A DNA stretch of 56,927 bases from CAZTAO01 sp964611645 (GTDB lineage: Bacteria > Armatimonadota > UBA5829): positions 1 to 56,927 of the forward strand of contig CAZTAO010000027.1 of the NCBI GenBank assembly GCA_964611645.1. The letters run 5' to 3'. The position numbers were made by a program, and so were the translations under genes. The stretch's first letter is position 1. The number at the start of each line of letters is the position of its first letter. Below are positions 41,257-49,779 of this stretch, piece after piece. The notes beneath the pieces are model-generated. The model worked only from the letters and a program-made list of their open reading frames with translations, was not told the origin of the DNA and did not search any database.

Positions 41257-42528
41257 GTGGCTCTAGAGAAAAGGCGTTGGCTCATTCTGGTTATGTGTAT
41301 CGTTGTGAATATGTGCCAGGGCGGCGCGTATGCGTTCAGTGTATTCAAGAAACCCTTGGCTGCGGTGCTTGGCCTTACAAAGGAGGCCGCGCCGGCTCAG
41401 TTGGGTCTGGCATTCTCGCTGATGCTGGCGATGCTCCCGGTCGGGATGCTTTTGTCGGGCAAGATTGTCGACAAGAAAGGGCCGAAGGCCGTTGTTCTCG
41501 TCGGTGGTATCATCCTGGGCATCGGGTTCTTCCTCTCGGGCTTCAGCAGTTCGCTGTTGTGGCTGTATATGACAATGGGAGTGATGACTTCCATCGGCAG
41601 CGGAATGGCTTACGGGGCAGTTGTCTCTACAGCCGTGCGCTGGTTCCCGGACAGGCGCGGGCTGGCCTCCGGGCTTGCCATCGCGGCCCTTGGCCTGGGC
41701 ACTTTGATCATATCTAATGTTGCCCCGCTTATTATGCAACATATGGGTGCGATGGAGGCCGGACCTTTGAGTCTGTCCCCTGCAGCGCTTGAGGCCTTGG
41801 GTGTATTGGCTACTTTGAAGGTTCTTGGAGTCGCATTCGTCATACTGATCGCGATAGCTTCGTTCTTTATCGTAAGTCCGGAGGCTGGTTGGGTTCCGGC
41901 AGGATACCAGGCGGCGAAGGGGCCGGCGAAGGCGCCTGCTCAGACCGACTACGTTTGGACCCAGATCATTGCAATGCCCAAGTTCTGGATCCTCTTCCTG
42001 CTCTATATTCTAGGCGTGGCTCCCGGGTTCATGCTTCTGCCGAACCTCAAGCCGCTGGCTGAAGCAGCGAAAATGGATTCCGTCATGGCGGCGCTGGTAA
42101 CGGGTGTTGTCGCTGGACTGGCCAACTCCCTCGGCCGCCTCTTCTGGGGCGCGGTATCCGACAAGCTCGGAAGGCTCTATGCAATGACTCTGATGTTTGC
42201 GCTTTCCGCAGTGTGTATTGCCGGCGTGACTCTTGCCGTTGGCAATGCCGCAGTGCTGGTGAGCGCGTGTGTGCTCGTGCTGCTGTGCTACGGTGGATTC
42301 CTTGGGATATTCCCGAGCATCAGCGCGGAAGCCTTTGGGCCTAAGAACATGAGCGTGAACTACGGCGTGCTGTTCATATCTTTCAGCATATCCGGCCTTC
42401 TGTCTCCTCAGATTGTGGCCAAAATGGGGCCGGGCAACGAAGCGACCGCATTTGTATACGCAGGCCTTGCCGCAATGGTCGGCATGATCATCGCCTCGAC
42501 GCAGATCACCGCGAAGGCAAAGGCGTAG
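41257..42528 (+). CDS. MFS transporter, oxalate/formate antiporter (OFA) family
   Basis: The 423-residue protein starts at GTG 41257 with AGGGGG upstream. It has 12 hydrophobic segments, starting WLILVMCIVVNMCQGGAYAF with the Gly-Tyr-Ala-Phe pattern typical of OFA carriers. The MFS signature loop between segments 2 and 3 is GKIVDKKGPKAVVLVGG, and its repeat after segment 8 is WGAVSDKLGRLYAM. OFA carriers exchange or take up small organic acids such as oxalate, formate, lactate or pyruvate. It is divergent from the DUF4091 gene and is followed by a terminator-like palindrome. Confidence 0.88.
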   Translation: MALEKRRWLILVMCIVVNMCQGGAYAFSVFKKPLAAVLGLTKEAAPAQLGLAFSLMLAMLPVGMLLSGKIVDKKGPKAVVLVGGIILGIGFFLSGFSSSLLWLYMTMGVMTSIGSGMAYGAVVSTAVRWFPDRRGLASGLAIAALGLGTLIISNVAPLIMQHMGAMEAGPLSLSPAALEALGVLATLKVLGVAFVILIAIASFFIVSPEAGWVPAGYQAAKGPAKAPAQTDYVWTQIIAMPKFWILFLLYILGVAPGFMLLPNLKPLAEAAKMDSVMAALVTGVVAGLANSLGRLFWGAVSDKLGRLYAMTLMFALSAVCIAGVTLAVGNAAVLVSACVLVLLCYGGFLGIFPSISAEAFGPKNMSVNYGVLFISFSISGLLSPQIVAKMGPGNEATAFVYAGLAAMVGMIIASTQITAKAKA

Positions 42529-42554
42529 CAAGAACGGTGTTTCTCGGAACTCTC

Positions 42555-42588
42555 GATGGTCGGGGATATTATATCCCCGACCATCTTT
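42555..42588 (+). terminator. perfect 15-bp palindrome, terminator-like
   Basis: GATGGTCGGGGATAT and its exact reverse complement flank a single T and are followed by TTTGG. It lies 26 bases after the MFS stop and 28 bases before the DUF362 start. Confidence 0.6.
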
Positions 42589-42613
42589 GGTATTGCATTC
42601 TATCGGAGGCCAC

Positions 42614-43789
42614 TTGAGTTCTCACAGAGTCAGCATAAGCAGTAACAGGGACGCATTCGCGGCTGTCAGGGAGGCGTTGGACCTGCTTGGCGGGATCGGG
42701 GAGTTTATCAAGCCGGGCGAAAGCGTTCTGATCAAGCCCAACGGTTTGTTCATGAACTACCGCGAGGGGATAGTCACTTCCCCACAGGTGGTTGCGGCGG
42801 TAGCTGCGCTGGTCCTTGAAGCCGGCGGTAAGCCTATAGTCGGCGAGAACGACCTGGTATACGACCCCTCTCTTCCCAACTTCGCTACCCACTGCGGTAA
42901 GTTCTACCACGACGCGCTGGTGGAAGCCGGAATCGCCGACCAGGTCCCCTTACTGGACACAATGAAAGACGAGATGGTGGAGGTGGACATCCCCGAGGGG
43001 CGCGTCATCCGTCGCGTGAAACTCGCCCGGACGGCGCTATCGGTCGATAAGTTCATCGATGTTCCAGTGATGAAGACGCACGACCAGACGCAGGTTACCA
43101 TGGGCATCAAGAACCTGAAAGGTGTGCTGCCCCTTTCCGAGCGCATCCGTTTCCACGAGGAGAGCGTCGAGCAGGCCATCGTCGACCTGTATTCCCTCAT
43201 CAAGCCGCAACTGGTGGTGATAGACGGCACTATCGCCGGAGAAGGCCTCGGCCCGGGTGACTGTACTCCCGTCAGAATGGACTTGGTGATCGCCGGGGAT
43301 AACGCAGTAGCGACAGATATGGTCGGCGCGGCCGTGATGGGTTTTGATGTAAGCCGGGTGAAGTATCTCAACTACGCGGTAGCCATGGGCCTTGGCCCCA
43401 AGCGCCTGCAGGAGATCGAGGTGCTTGGCTGCCCGATTGAGTCTGTGAGGCGGAAGTTCGAGACTGCGGAAGAGGTCGCGTGCAGGCAGTATGAGGAGAT
43501 GGGAGTTGAGGTAATCTCCAGGAATGTCTGCAGCGGGTGCTGGGCAGAGTTCCGCCACATCTACTATTCGCTCAAGGAAGACCGCGGCAAGATAGAGGGC
43601 GTGACCTTCCTGATGGGCAGGGTCACCGAACTGATTGATCGAGACAAGATGGTTGTCATCGGCAACTGCGCCAGGGCCGCGTCGGGGTCAGGCTGTTTCG
43701 TCCCCGGTTGCCCACCGCACCACTTCGAGATAGACGCTGCGGCAAGAAAAGTCGCCGGAATAGGCGGAGAACCGAAGAAGCTGGGATAG
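42614..43789 (+). CDS. DUF362-domain protein with C-terminal cysteine cluster
   Basis: The 391-residue protein starts at TTG 42614 because GGAGG lies close upstream. The DUF362 core contains ESVLIKPNG near the N terminus, VMKTHDQTQVTMGIKNLKG and IDGTIAGEGLGPGD. A C-terminal extension of about 110 residues carries two Cys pairs, NVCSGC and SGCFVPGCPPHH, plus GNCARA, which could hold a metal or Fe-S cluster. DUF362 proteins are often linked to ferredoxin domains and their chemistry is not settled. The gene's last 31 bases are duplicated downstream of an inserted palindromic element. Confidence 0.8.
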   Translation: MSSHRVSISSNRDAFAAVREALDLLGGIGEFIKPGESVLIKPNGLFMNYREGIVTSPQVVAAVAALVLEAGGKPIVGENDLVYDPSLPNFATHCGKFYHDALVEAGIADQVPLLDTMKDEMVEVDIPEGRVIRRVKLARTALSVDKFIDVPVMKTHDQTQVTMGIKNLKGVLPLSERIRFHEESVEQAIVDLYSLIKPQLVVIDGTIAGEGLGPGDCTPVRMDLVIAGDNAVATDMVGAAVMGFDVSRVKYLNYAVAMGLGPKRLQEIEVLGCPIESVRRKFETAEEVACRQYEEMGVEVISRNVCSGCWAEFRHIYYSLKEDRGKIEGVTFLMGRVTELIDRDKMVVIGNCARAASGSGCFVPGCPPHHFEIDAAARKVAGIGGEPKKLG

Positions 43790-43790
43790 C

Positions 43791-43933
43791 AGGTGTTTCG
43801 GGACTTGAGCCGCAGCGGAAGTCCCGAAACTGATGTCTCGGTGGTAGGTTCCGTTTCGGGATTTCCGGAGCGGTTGAGGGGCTGGTTGTTGGTGTCGCAG
43901 GCTCGTGGTCGCTCCTCAAATCCCGAAACACCT
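43791..43933. mobile_element. 143-bp MITE-like palindromic element
   Basis: Terminal inverted repeats are AGGTGTTTCGGGACTTGAG (43791-43809) and its complement at 43915-43933, with 18 of 19 matching. A nested inverted repeat lies at 43816-43830 and 43853-43867. No ORF is present. It is flanked by 31-bp direct repeats (43759-43789, 43935-43965, 28 of 31 identical) of the DUF362 gene's 3' end, as if the target had been duplicated on insertion. Confidence 0.65.
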
Positions 43934-44034
43934 TAATAGGCGGGGAGCCGAAGAAGCTGGGGTAGGGCGGACTCCGGGCCTGCTATCAGACCGACCAGAC
44001 GCAGAGTGTGCCGCAGCGTAGCAAGGAGACAAAC

Positions 44035-44493
44035 GTGGGGAATAACCGATACGCGCGGATTGCCTTGGTCTTTCTCATATCCCTGGTGGGACTGTCCTGG
44101 GTGTTGGTTGCCGTTAGCTGGTATCCGAGCACGAAAGGGTTGTCGGGAGCGTACACGAGCACTTACCAGGGCCCCGGCGGCATTCTCGGCACCGAGACCC
44201 TGACCATTCGCACAGACGGGACCTACGGGCAGGTCTACACAACCAGCCCCGACCGAAGGGTCCTGGCCAACTCGGGTACCTGGACCTGGGATGGGGGCCA
44301 TCTCGTGGAATGGCTGCACGGAAAGAGACCACTTCGCCTTGCGAACTACGTCTTCCTGTTCTCAGCACAGTCGTCCGACGATCACTTCAAAGTGGGGCCC
44401 ATCAACTCGCGCATGGCGGTGGGCAGATCACCGTCCGGCAGACTGGTAATAACGATAAACGACGCCAAAGGAATATACTATTTGAAAGAGTAG
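44035..44493 (+). CDS. membrane-anchored hypothetical protein
   Basis: The 152-residue protein starts at GTG 44035 with AAGGAG seven bases upstream. One N-terminal membrane segment (IALVFLISLVGLSWVLVAVS) precedes a small beta-rich domain with GLSGAYTSTYQGPGG and LTIRTDGTYGQVYTTSPD. The latter is a lipocalin-like or 'DUF' sheet pattern seen in proteins that read as TLTIRxDGTYxQ. Function is unknown. It lies 29 bases before the next membrane-anchored gene, so they may be co-transcribed. Confidence 0.65.
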   Translation: MGNNRYARIALVFLISLVGLSWVLVAVSWYPSTKGLSGAYTSTYQGPGGILGTETLTIRTDGTYGQVYTTSPDRRVLANSGTWTWDGGHLVEWLHGKRPLRLANYVFLFSAQSSDDHFKVGPINSRMAVGRSPSGRLVITINDAKGIYYLKE

Positions 44494-44522
44494 CGGGAGA
44501 ATAATCTACTGGAGATGAGACA

Positions 44523-45275
44523 ATGACATCAAGAGACAAAACAATCGTGGTTGTGTGCGTGGGGCTAGCGCTTCTTCTGCTGCTGGGTATGTCTTTGATT
44601 GTCTTCTTTGGTGTCGTTTCTGATCGCCCCGCAAACCGTCTGACTTACTCAGAAGCGAAACAGCAGTGCGAAGCCCTGCTGCGAAGTATTGCTTGGAAGC
44701 GAGGGACAGATTACAGGGATTTCCGGTTGGCTGCTTACCGGCAGTATTGGCAGGAGCCTGAACTCACGCAGGAGTGGGATTTCTTCTACAAGTGTCCTGA
44801 GAATCCGAAGGTGTACTACTGGCTCTGCTGGCTGCAATCAACCGGGCATACAGATTGGGTGACTATGGATGATCTGCCGGATAACGCCCGCTTGGTAAAG
44901 CAGGGAGATCCTATTCCCGTTACTCATCAGCCTGGAGAGCGTATGAGTCGCGAGCAGGCGAGGAAGGAATGCGAAGCTCTGCTGCCAACTGTGGCGTTGA
45001 AGCGGAAGATCAACCGGGCGAAGTTCAGGCTTGTCGCATACCAGAAGTACTGGCAGAGAAATGACCACACGCAGGGGTGGGATTTCTATTATTACAACCC
45101 CGAGAGTCCCGGTATGTATTACGAATTTCTTTGGCTGCAAGGGCTGGGATGCCCCGGTTGGTTCACTACTAATCGTTTGCCGACTGGCCTGCAGATGGTG
45201 GCGCCGCAACGTGGACGCGCTCCGCAGAGTAGTACAGTCGGAACTGTTGTGATACGTTCGAAATGTGCGGTATAG
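44523..45275 (+). CDS. membrane-anchored protein with two copies of a novel ~80-residue repeat
   Basis: The 250-residue protein has an N-terminal membrane segment (IVVVCVGLALLLLLGMSLIV) and two gapless repeats at residues 40-119 and 141-220, offset by exactly 101 residues (303 bp). By my count 36 of 80 positions are identical. Each repeat has CEALL, KR, FRL-AY--YWQ, TQ-WDF-Y, a P-x-x-P turn, YY, WLQ and W-T-x-x-x-LP. I do not recognise the fold. It follows the 152-residue membrane-anchored gene. It probably acts outside the membrane. Confidence 0.7.
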   Translation: MTSRDKTIVVVCVGLALLLLLGMSLIVFFGVVSDRPANRLTYSEAKQQCEALLRSIAWKRGTDYRDFRLAAYRQYWQEPELTQEWDFFYKCPENPKVYYWLCWLQSTGHTDWVTMDDLPDNARLVKQGDPIPVTHQPGERMSREQARKECEALLPTVALKRKINRAKFRLVAYQKYWQRNDHTQGWDFYYYNPESPGMYYEFLWLQGLGCPGWFTTNRLPTGLQMVAPQRGRAPQSSTVGTVVIRSKCAV

Positions 45276-45295
45276 CGCGTATGGAGGTGATTAAT

Positions 45296-45538
45296 ATGAC
45301 AGCGGTGAGCGTGTCCGAAAGAGGACAGATTACACTACCTGCTGCTGCCCGTCGGAAACTTGGGCTTAGAGCAGGGGCAAGACTTCAGGTGATTGTCAGA
45401 GACGATGGCATCGACCTCCGCCCCCTCAAGACCATTATGGATGTAGCGGGCATTTTCCGCGATGCGGCGAATGGAAAATCAGCGGACTGGGACGAGATAC
45501 GCGAGGAGACGATGAAGCGCGTCGGTGAAGAGCGGTGA
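45296..45538 (+). CDS. AbrB/SpoVT-type DNA-binding protein (orphan antitoxin-like)
   Basis: The 80-residue protein starts at ATG 45296 because GGAGGTGAT precedes it. The N-terminal swapped-hairpin AbrB domain reads VSVSERGQITLPAAARRKLGL and RLQVIVRDDGIDLRPL. The C-terminal acidic-basic tail (DWDEIREETMKRV) is of the type that wraps a PIN toxin. No toxin gene follows: the next gene begins 22 bases later on the other strand. It is therefore a solitary antitoxin-like regulator or has lost its partner. Confidence 0.8.
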   Translation: MTAVSVSERGQITLPAAARRKLGLRAGARLQVIVRDDGIDLRPLKTIMDVAGIFRDAANGKSADWDEIREETMKRVGEER

Positions 45539-45560
45539 TCTCTCTGCAATATCCTTGCCC

Positions 45561-46535
45561 CTACGGCGCTGCCTCCATCCCCACGGCCAGCGCCGCGTAA
45601 TCCCCAACAGCCTCCCCCAACTCCGCCGGAACCACCCTGCACACCTCCAGCGCGGGGCCAAGCGCCTCGGCTCTGAGAGTCTTCTCGGCGTGGGGCCAGA
45701 GCAGGTCGCGCTGTCGGGCAAATATGCTGCCTATCACAATCGTTTCCGGGTTCAGGATGTCTACCAGCACCGCAAGACCTCTTCCCAGATGCTCCCCTGA
45801 GACTCTGAAGACCTCAATCGCCAGGGCATCTCCCGAATTCGCGGCATCAGCTACCGCGCGAGTTGTGAGGCTATCCAAGGCAGTCTCGTCATTGCAGAAG
45901 CTAACTGTCTCGCCTCGATCCCACGCCTGCCTTGCCATCTTCTGAGCCAACTGCGCAATCCCGCCGCCGCTGCAATACCCCTCGAACGAGCCTGCCTTCC
46001 CAAAACCCACGGGGCCGTCGGGGTCGAGCCTGACGTGGCCGACTTCCCCCGCAAGGTCGTTGGTCCCGGAGTAGAGGCGGCCGTCCAGGATAAGCCCCGC
46101 GCCAAGTCCGGTGCCAAATGTGAGGAAGATCATATTGCGAGCGCCTCTTCCCGCTCCCCATCGCCACTCGGCAAGGGCGCAGGCGTTTGCGTCGTTCTGG
46201 AGGAGGGTGGGGGCCTTGAGCTTGTCCCGAAAGAACTCGACCACTGGCACATTATCCCATCCCGGCAGGTTCGGTGGACTGAGCACCAGCCCCCTGCGGC
46301 TGTCCAGCGGACCGCCGCAGCTAACGCCAATCCCCCCCACACTGTCCATGTCCACGCTGTTGTGCTGAAGCAGAGCCTTGGCTTCGGTGACCAGCCTGCT
46401 TAGGGTCTGCTCCCAGCCCTTGGGAGGTTCGGTGGGAAACTCCGACCGCCCCACCACCTCTATCTCTTCTCCCTTGGCCTTACCCAGTATCGCGGCGCTC
46501 TTAGTGCCGCCTATGTCCATCCCAACAAGCCACAC
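45561..46535 (-). CDS. ROK-family sugar kinase
   Basis: The 324-residue kinase has the phosphate loop MDIGGTKSAAILG, a GPLDSRRGLVLSPPNLPGW segment, QNDANACALAEW with the catalytic Asp, and GTGLGAGLI. The usual zinc site C-x-C-G-x-x-G-C is replaced by GPVGFGKAGSFEGYCSGGG, so all three Cys are lost, as in a recognised subset of ROK proteins. It probably phosphorylates glucose or an N-acetyl sugar. The start is GTG 46535 without a clear ribosome binding site. Confidence 0.88.
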   Translation of the reverse strand: MWLVGMDIGGTKSAAILGKAKGEEIEVVGRSEFPTEPPKGWEQTLSRLVTEAKALLQHNSVDMDSVGGIGVSCGGPLDSRRGLVLSPPNLPGWDNVPVVEFFRDKLKAPTLLQNDANACALAEWRWGAGRGARNMIFLTFGTGLGAGLILDGRLYSGTNDLAGEVGHVRLDPDGPVGFGKAGSFEGYCSGGGIAQLAQKMARQAWDRGETVSFCNDETALDSLTTRAVADAANSGDALAIEVFRVSGEHLGRGLAVLVDILNPETIVIGSIFARQRDLLWPHAEKTLRAEALGPALEVCRVVPAELGEAVGDYAALAVGMEAAP

Positions 46536-46607
46536 GCTTTACAGCCCTCCCAACAACACAATATCATGATGATAGCATGAAGACCGTGTGGAGAGTGATT
46601 ATCCGAT

Positions 46608-46961
46608 ATGCCTCTGTATGACTTTCGCTGTAACAACTGCGAGCGCCGGTTCACCAGACTGGTGGGAATGACGGCGGATTCCGCCGCGCCAATCTGCCCC
46701 AAGTGTGGCAGCGCGGACGTGAAGAAGCTGATCTCGCGTTTCTCTCGCGTTCGCAGCGAAGACCAGGTGATCGATTCACTCGAGGACGCGGCGATGACCG
46801 GTGACATGGACGATCCCAGAAGCGCCCGCAGGTGGATGAAAGAGGTTGGCAGCCAGATGGCGGACGACGGCGAGGAAGACATCGGCGAGATGATGGAAGA
46901 AGCCGAGCGGGAGATGTTCGACGGCCCGTCCGATGATGACTCTTCCGGTGTGGAGGAGTAG
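46608..46961 (+). CDS. FmdB-family zinc ribbon protein
   Basis: The 117-residue protein begins MPLYDFRCNNCERRF, the standard FmdB opening, with Cys pairs CNNC and CPKC forming one zinc ribbon. The rest is acidic and disordered (DDGEEDIGEMMEEAEREMF). FmdB proteins are putative regulators with poorly known roles. It is divergent from the ROK kinase and convergent with the LmeA-like gene. Confidence 0.85.
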   Translation: MPLYDFRCNNCERRFTRLVGMTADSAAPICPKCGSADVKKLISRFSRVRSEDQVIDSLEDAAMTGDMDDPRSARRWMKEVGSQMADDGEEDIGEMMEEAEREMFDGPSDDDSSGVEE

Positions 46962-46963
46962 CT

Positions 46964-47713
46964 CTAGGGGTTTTGTGACTTCATCCGTGCATTCTCGAGC
47001 GCTTCCGCTGTCATGTCGGCCTTGCCTCGCATTACCACGAACCCGGGCTTGATCTCTACGGAGTCCAGCGTCAGGTTGTACCCGAATGTCCCTGCGTCGA
47101 ATATCGGGTTGAGCCGTCTCTCCAGCCATCCGTGCACGAATTCCGGCGCGCTGATTCCTACCGCCGCAACCTTGCTCAACTGCACGTTAATGGCCTTCCC
47201 GTTAGCAATCAGCAGGTAGCCCTCAGCGGCGACCGATGGTCTTATTCCCAGTATGATCGGCCTGGCTCGCATACTGAAAGACCCGTTGGAGAACGTCAGC
47301 GCCGGCTCCGTGATATCCGGATAGGCCTTGGCCGCGTACTCGAGGAAGTTCGCAGTGGATATCTCAGCCGTGACGAGAGTCTGGTTGATGCTTCTCAATG
47401 ACCGGGAGCCGCTGTCAAAGGATACGCCCCGCAGGTGGATATCCAGCTTGTCTATAGTGACACCCATCGAGGTCTTTACGTTGGTGCCGACCACATGCAC
47501 AGAGGTGGCTTTCTCGCCGAGCAGATCGAATGGCGAGGCATTGACACTGGTGCGATAGTAATCGGCGGGTCCGAGGTAGCTGGGTATCACTGCGGATACG
47601 CCCTGCTCAATCTTGCCCTTCGCAACCTCGCCCGCGGCGAATAGACCAACAACAAGGCCAAGCCCGATCAGTCCGACCGATGCTGCGCCTCTCTTCATCC
47701 TAAGCAGCCTCAA
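46964..47713 (-). CDS. LmeA-like (DUF2993) exported protein
   Basis: The 249-residue protein starts at TTG 47713 with AGGAG seven bases upstream (ATG 47698 is possible). It has one N-terminal membrane segment (VGLIGLGLVVGLFAAGEVA). The body shows the DUF2993/LmeA pattern: SPFDLLGEKATSVHVVG, GVTIDKLDIHLRGVSFD, and a C-terminal YNLTLDSVEIKPGFVVMRGKA. Such proteins bind lipids or act in lipoglycan or envelope maintenance. It is divergent from mreB. Confidence 0.75.
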   Translation of the reverse strand: MRLLRMKRGAASVGLIGLGLVVGLFAAGEVAKGKIEQGVSAVIPSYLGPADYYRTSVNASPFDLLGEKATSVHVVGTNVKTSMGVTIDKLDIHLRGVSFDSGSRSLRSINQTLVTAEISTANFLEYAAKAYPDITEPALTFSNGSFSMRARPIILGIRPSVAAEGYLLIANGKAINVQLSKVAAVGISAPEFVHGWLERRLNPIFDAGTFGYNLTLDSVEIKPGFVVMRGKADMTAEALENARMKSQNP

Positions 47714-47881
47714 AGCAATGCTCCTCTCGTAAAGCGCGCCCGATTCATGGTATCATACATGGGTTCCAGATAGGTAGCATGGTCGGACGTAAGTTCTGCC
47801 GTAACCTTTTCACGTTTGCAGCGTTTATTATTCTGGGGGCTTCGGTCTCCGATTTTTGGAAAGCAGGTCCGTCGGTTTTCT

Positions 47882-48955
47882 ATGAACTTTCTCACTCGCT
47901 TGTTCTTCGGCAGGTTCTCTAAGGCCATAGGTATCGACCTTGGCACCGCCAACACCCTCGTTCACGTGCGCGGGAAGGGCATTTTGCTGCGTGAGCCCAG
48001 CGTTATAGCGCTGGACAGCCAGACGCGCAAGTGCCTGGCAGTGGGCATCGAGGCCAAGCAGATGTTAGGCCGCACCCCCGGCAACATCGTGGCGATCCGC
48101 CCTCTCAAGGACGGCGTCATAGCGGACTTCGACCTCACCGAGCAAATGCTCCGTGGGTTTATACAGAAGGTCATCCGCCATAACAGCATAATCCAGCCGA
48201 CGGTGTGTGTCGGCATTCCGTCGGGCGTCACCGAAGTCGAGTGGCGGGCCGTTCGCGAGGCCGCTATCAAGGCCGGGGCCGGAGAGGCGTATACGCTGGA
48301 GGAGCCGTTCGCGGCTGCTATCGGCGCGGATCTTCCCGTGAGCGAGCCGACCGGCAGTATGATAGTGGACATCGGCGGTGGGACCAGCGAAGTTGCCGTT
48401 ATCTCTCTGGGAGGCATAGTCACGAGCCGGTCCGAGAGGGTTGCAGGCGATGAGATCGACGACGCCATAGTGCAGCACGTTCGCCGAGCATACAACCTGC
48501 TGATAGGCGACCGCACGGCTGAGGAAGTCAAGATTGCCATCGGGTCCGCGTTCACCCTGGAGCAGGAACTCCAGATGGACGTCAGGGGGCGCGACCTCAT
48601 CTCCGGCCTGCCGAGGTCTCATATGGTTACCAGCGAAGAGATTCGCGAGGCCATTAGGGAGCCTGTGATGCAGATAGTCGAGGCGGTCAAACTCACTCTG
48701 GAAACCACTCCTCCCGAGCTTTCGGCGGACATCATGGAGCACGGAATCTACCTGGCCGGCGGTGGCGCGCTTCTGAGGGGCCTCGACAGGCTCATCCACG
48801 AGGAAACGCAGATGCCCGTCCATATCGCGGAGGACCCGCTTAGCTGCGTGGTTATGGGGACCGCCAAGGCGCTGGATATGTCGGAGTCTGACCCTGCCCT
48901 CAAGAAGGCAATCCTGAATGCTTCGGTGCGCCGGATGCAGCGAAGTTCGGGTTAG
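47882..48955 (+). CDS. mreB: rod-shape actin MreB
   Basis: The 357-residue protein from ATG 47882 starts with an amphipathic MNFLTRLFFGRFSK helix for membrane binding. Then come the actin-fold nucleotide motifs GIDLGTANTLV, VDIGGGTSEVAVI and LAGGGALLRGL. It polymerises under the inner membrane to direct lateral wall synthesis. It leads mreC (2 bases downstream) and mreD. Upstream codons to 47816 are open but not MreB-like. Confidence 0.96.
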   Translation: MNFLTRLFFGRFSKAIGIDLGTANTLVHVRGKGILLREPSVIALDSQTRKCLAVGIEAKQMLGRTPGNIVAIRPLKDGVIADFDLTEQMLRGFIQKVIRHNSIIQPTVCVGIPSGVTEVEWRAVREAAIKAGAGEAYTLEEPFAAAIGADLPVSEPTGSMIVDIGGGTSEVAVISLGGIVTSRSERVAGDEIDDAIVQHVRRAYNLLIGDRTAEEVKIAIGSAFTLEQELQMDVRGRDLISGLPRSHMVTSEEIREAIREPVMQIVEAVKLTLETTPPELSADIMEHGIYLAGGGALLRGLDRLIHEETQMPVHIAEDPLSCVVMGTAKALDMSESDPALKKAILNASVRRMQRSSG

Positions 48956-48957
48956 TC

Positions 48958-49776
48958 ATGTTCGGCATCTTCCGAACCAAGGCCGTGACGATCCCTGTGG
49001 CAATGCTGCTGCTGGGACTCTTCATCGGCTCATCACACAACAAAGCCCAGGAGAAGGGCAAGACCATCGCGGCCGTCGGCGCTACCCAGGCTGTTATCCT
49101 GCCTTTCGATATGGTCTTTCACTATTCCCTCAAACTCTTCGACGGATTGCTTCATTCCATGCGTTCCCATAGTGCGGTAACTGCCGAGAACGCGGCGCTT
49201 CGCGAACAGGTGAGAGCCCTGAGCGAAGAGAACGCCCGCCTCCGGGAAGCGTGGGAAGACAACACAAACCTTCGGAAAGAACTCGGATTGCGCAGCACCC
49301 TCGACTATCGCACGGTTGCCGCCGAGGCCATATCCCGCGAGCAGAGCCAGTGGTTCGACACTCTGACCATCAACCGTGGCAGGAAAGCCGGTCTGTCAAA
49401 GGGCGACGCCATCATCAACCATCTGGGGCTGGTGGGGCAGATAGTTGAAGCCAACGCCTGGACTTCGAAGGCGGTCGCGCTCACCGATCCCGACAGCGCA
49501 ATCGGGGCGGTCGTGCAGCGTTCAAGGGTGCAGGGCATCGTGAAAGGGCAAGGCTCCGAGTATCTGGTGCTGAGCTACCTGGCCAAGGACTCCGATGTGA
49601 AGGAATCCGACATAGTTGTGTCCTCCGGCATAGCAGGTGTGGTGCCGCGCGGTCTGCGAATAGGCCGGGTCGTGAAGGTAGTCCGAGACCAGGTGGCCGG
49701 GACTACCGACGCGATCATCAGACCCAGCGTACGGGCAGACCAGGTTGAGCATGTGCTGGCCGTGAAGGCGAAGTAA
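48958..49776 (+). CDS. mreC: rod-shape protein MreC
   Basis: The 272-residue protein has an N-terminal membrane segment (VTIPVAMLLLGLFIG), a coiled coil (ENAALREQVRALSEENARLR) and the beta-barrel region with GRKAGLSKGDAIINHLGLVGQI and SSGIAGVVPRGLRIGRV. It links MreB to periplasmic wall enzymes. It begins two bases after the mreB stop. Confidence 0.94.
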   Translation: MFGIFRTKAVTIPVAMLLLGLFIGSSHNKAQEKGKTIAAVGATQAVILPFDMVFHYSLKLFDGLLHSMRSHSAVTAENAALREQVRALSEENARLREAWEDNTNLRKELGLRSTLDYRTVAAEAISREQSQWFDTLTINRGRKAGLSKGDAIINHLGLVGQIVEANAWTSKAVALTDPDSAIGAVVQRSRVQGIVKGQGSEYLVLSYLAKDSDVKESDIVVSSGIAGVVPRGLRIGRVVKVVRDQVAGTTDAIIRPSVRADQVEHVLAVKAK

Positions 49777-49779
49777 CCG

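Noticed and set aside
43791..43933. Ordinary transcription terminator after the DUF362 gene
   Set aside because: The structure is 143 bp with terminal and nested inverted repeats, flanked by a 31-bp duplication, and lacks a T run. It fits a mobile palindromic element better.
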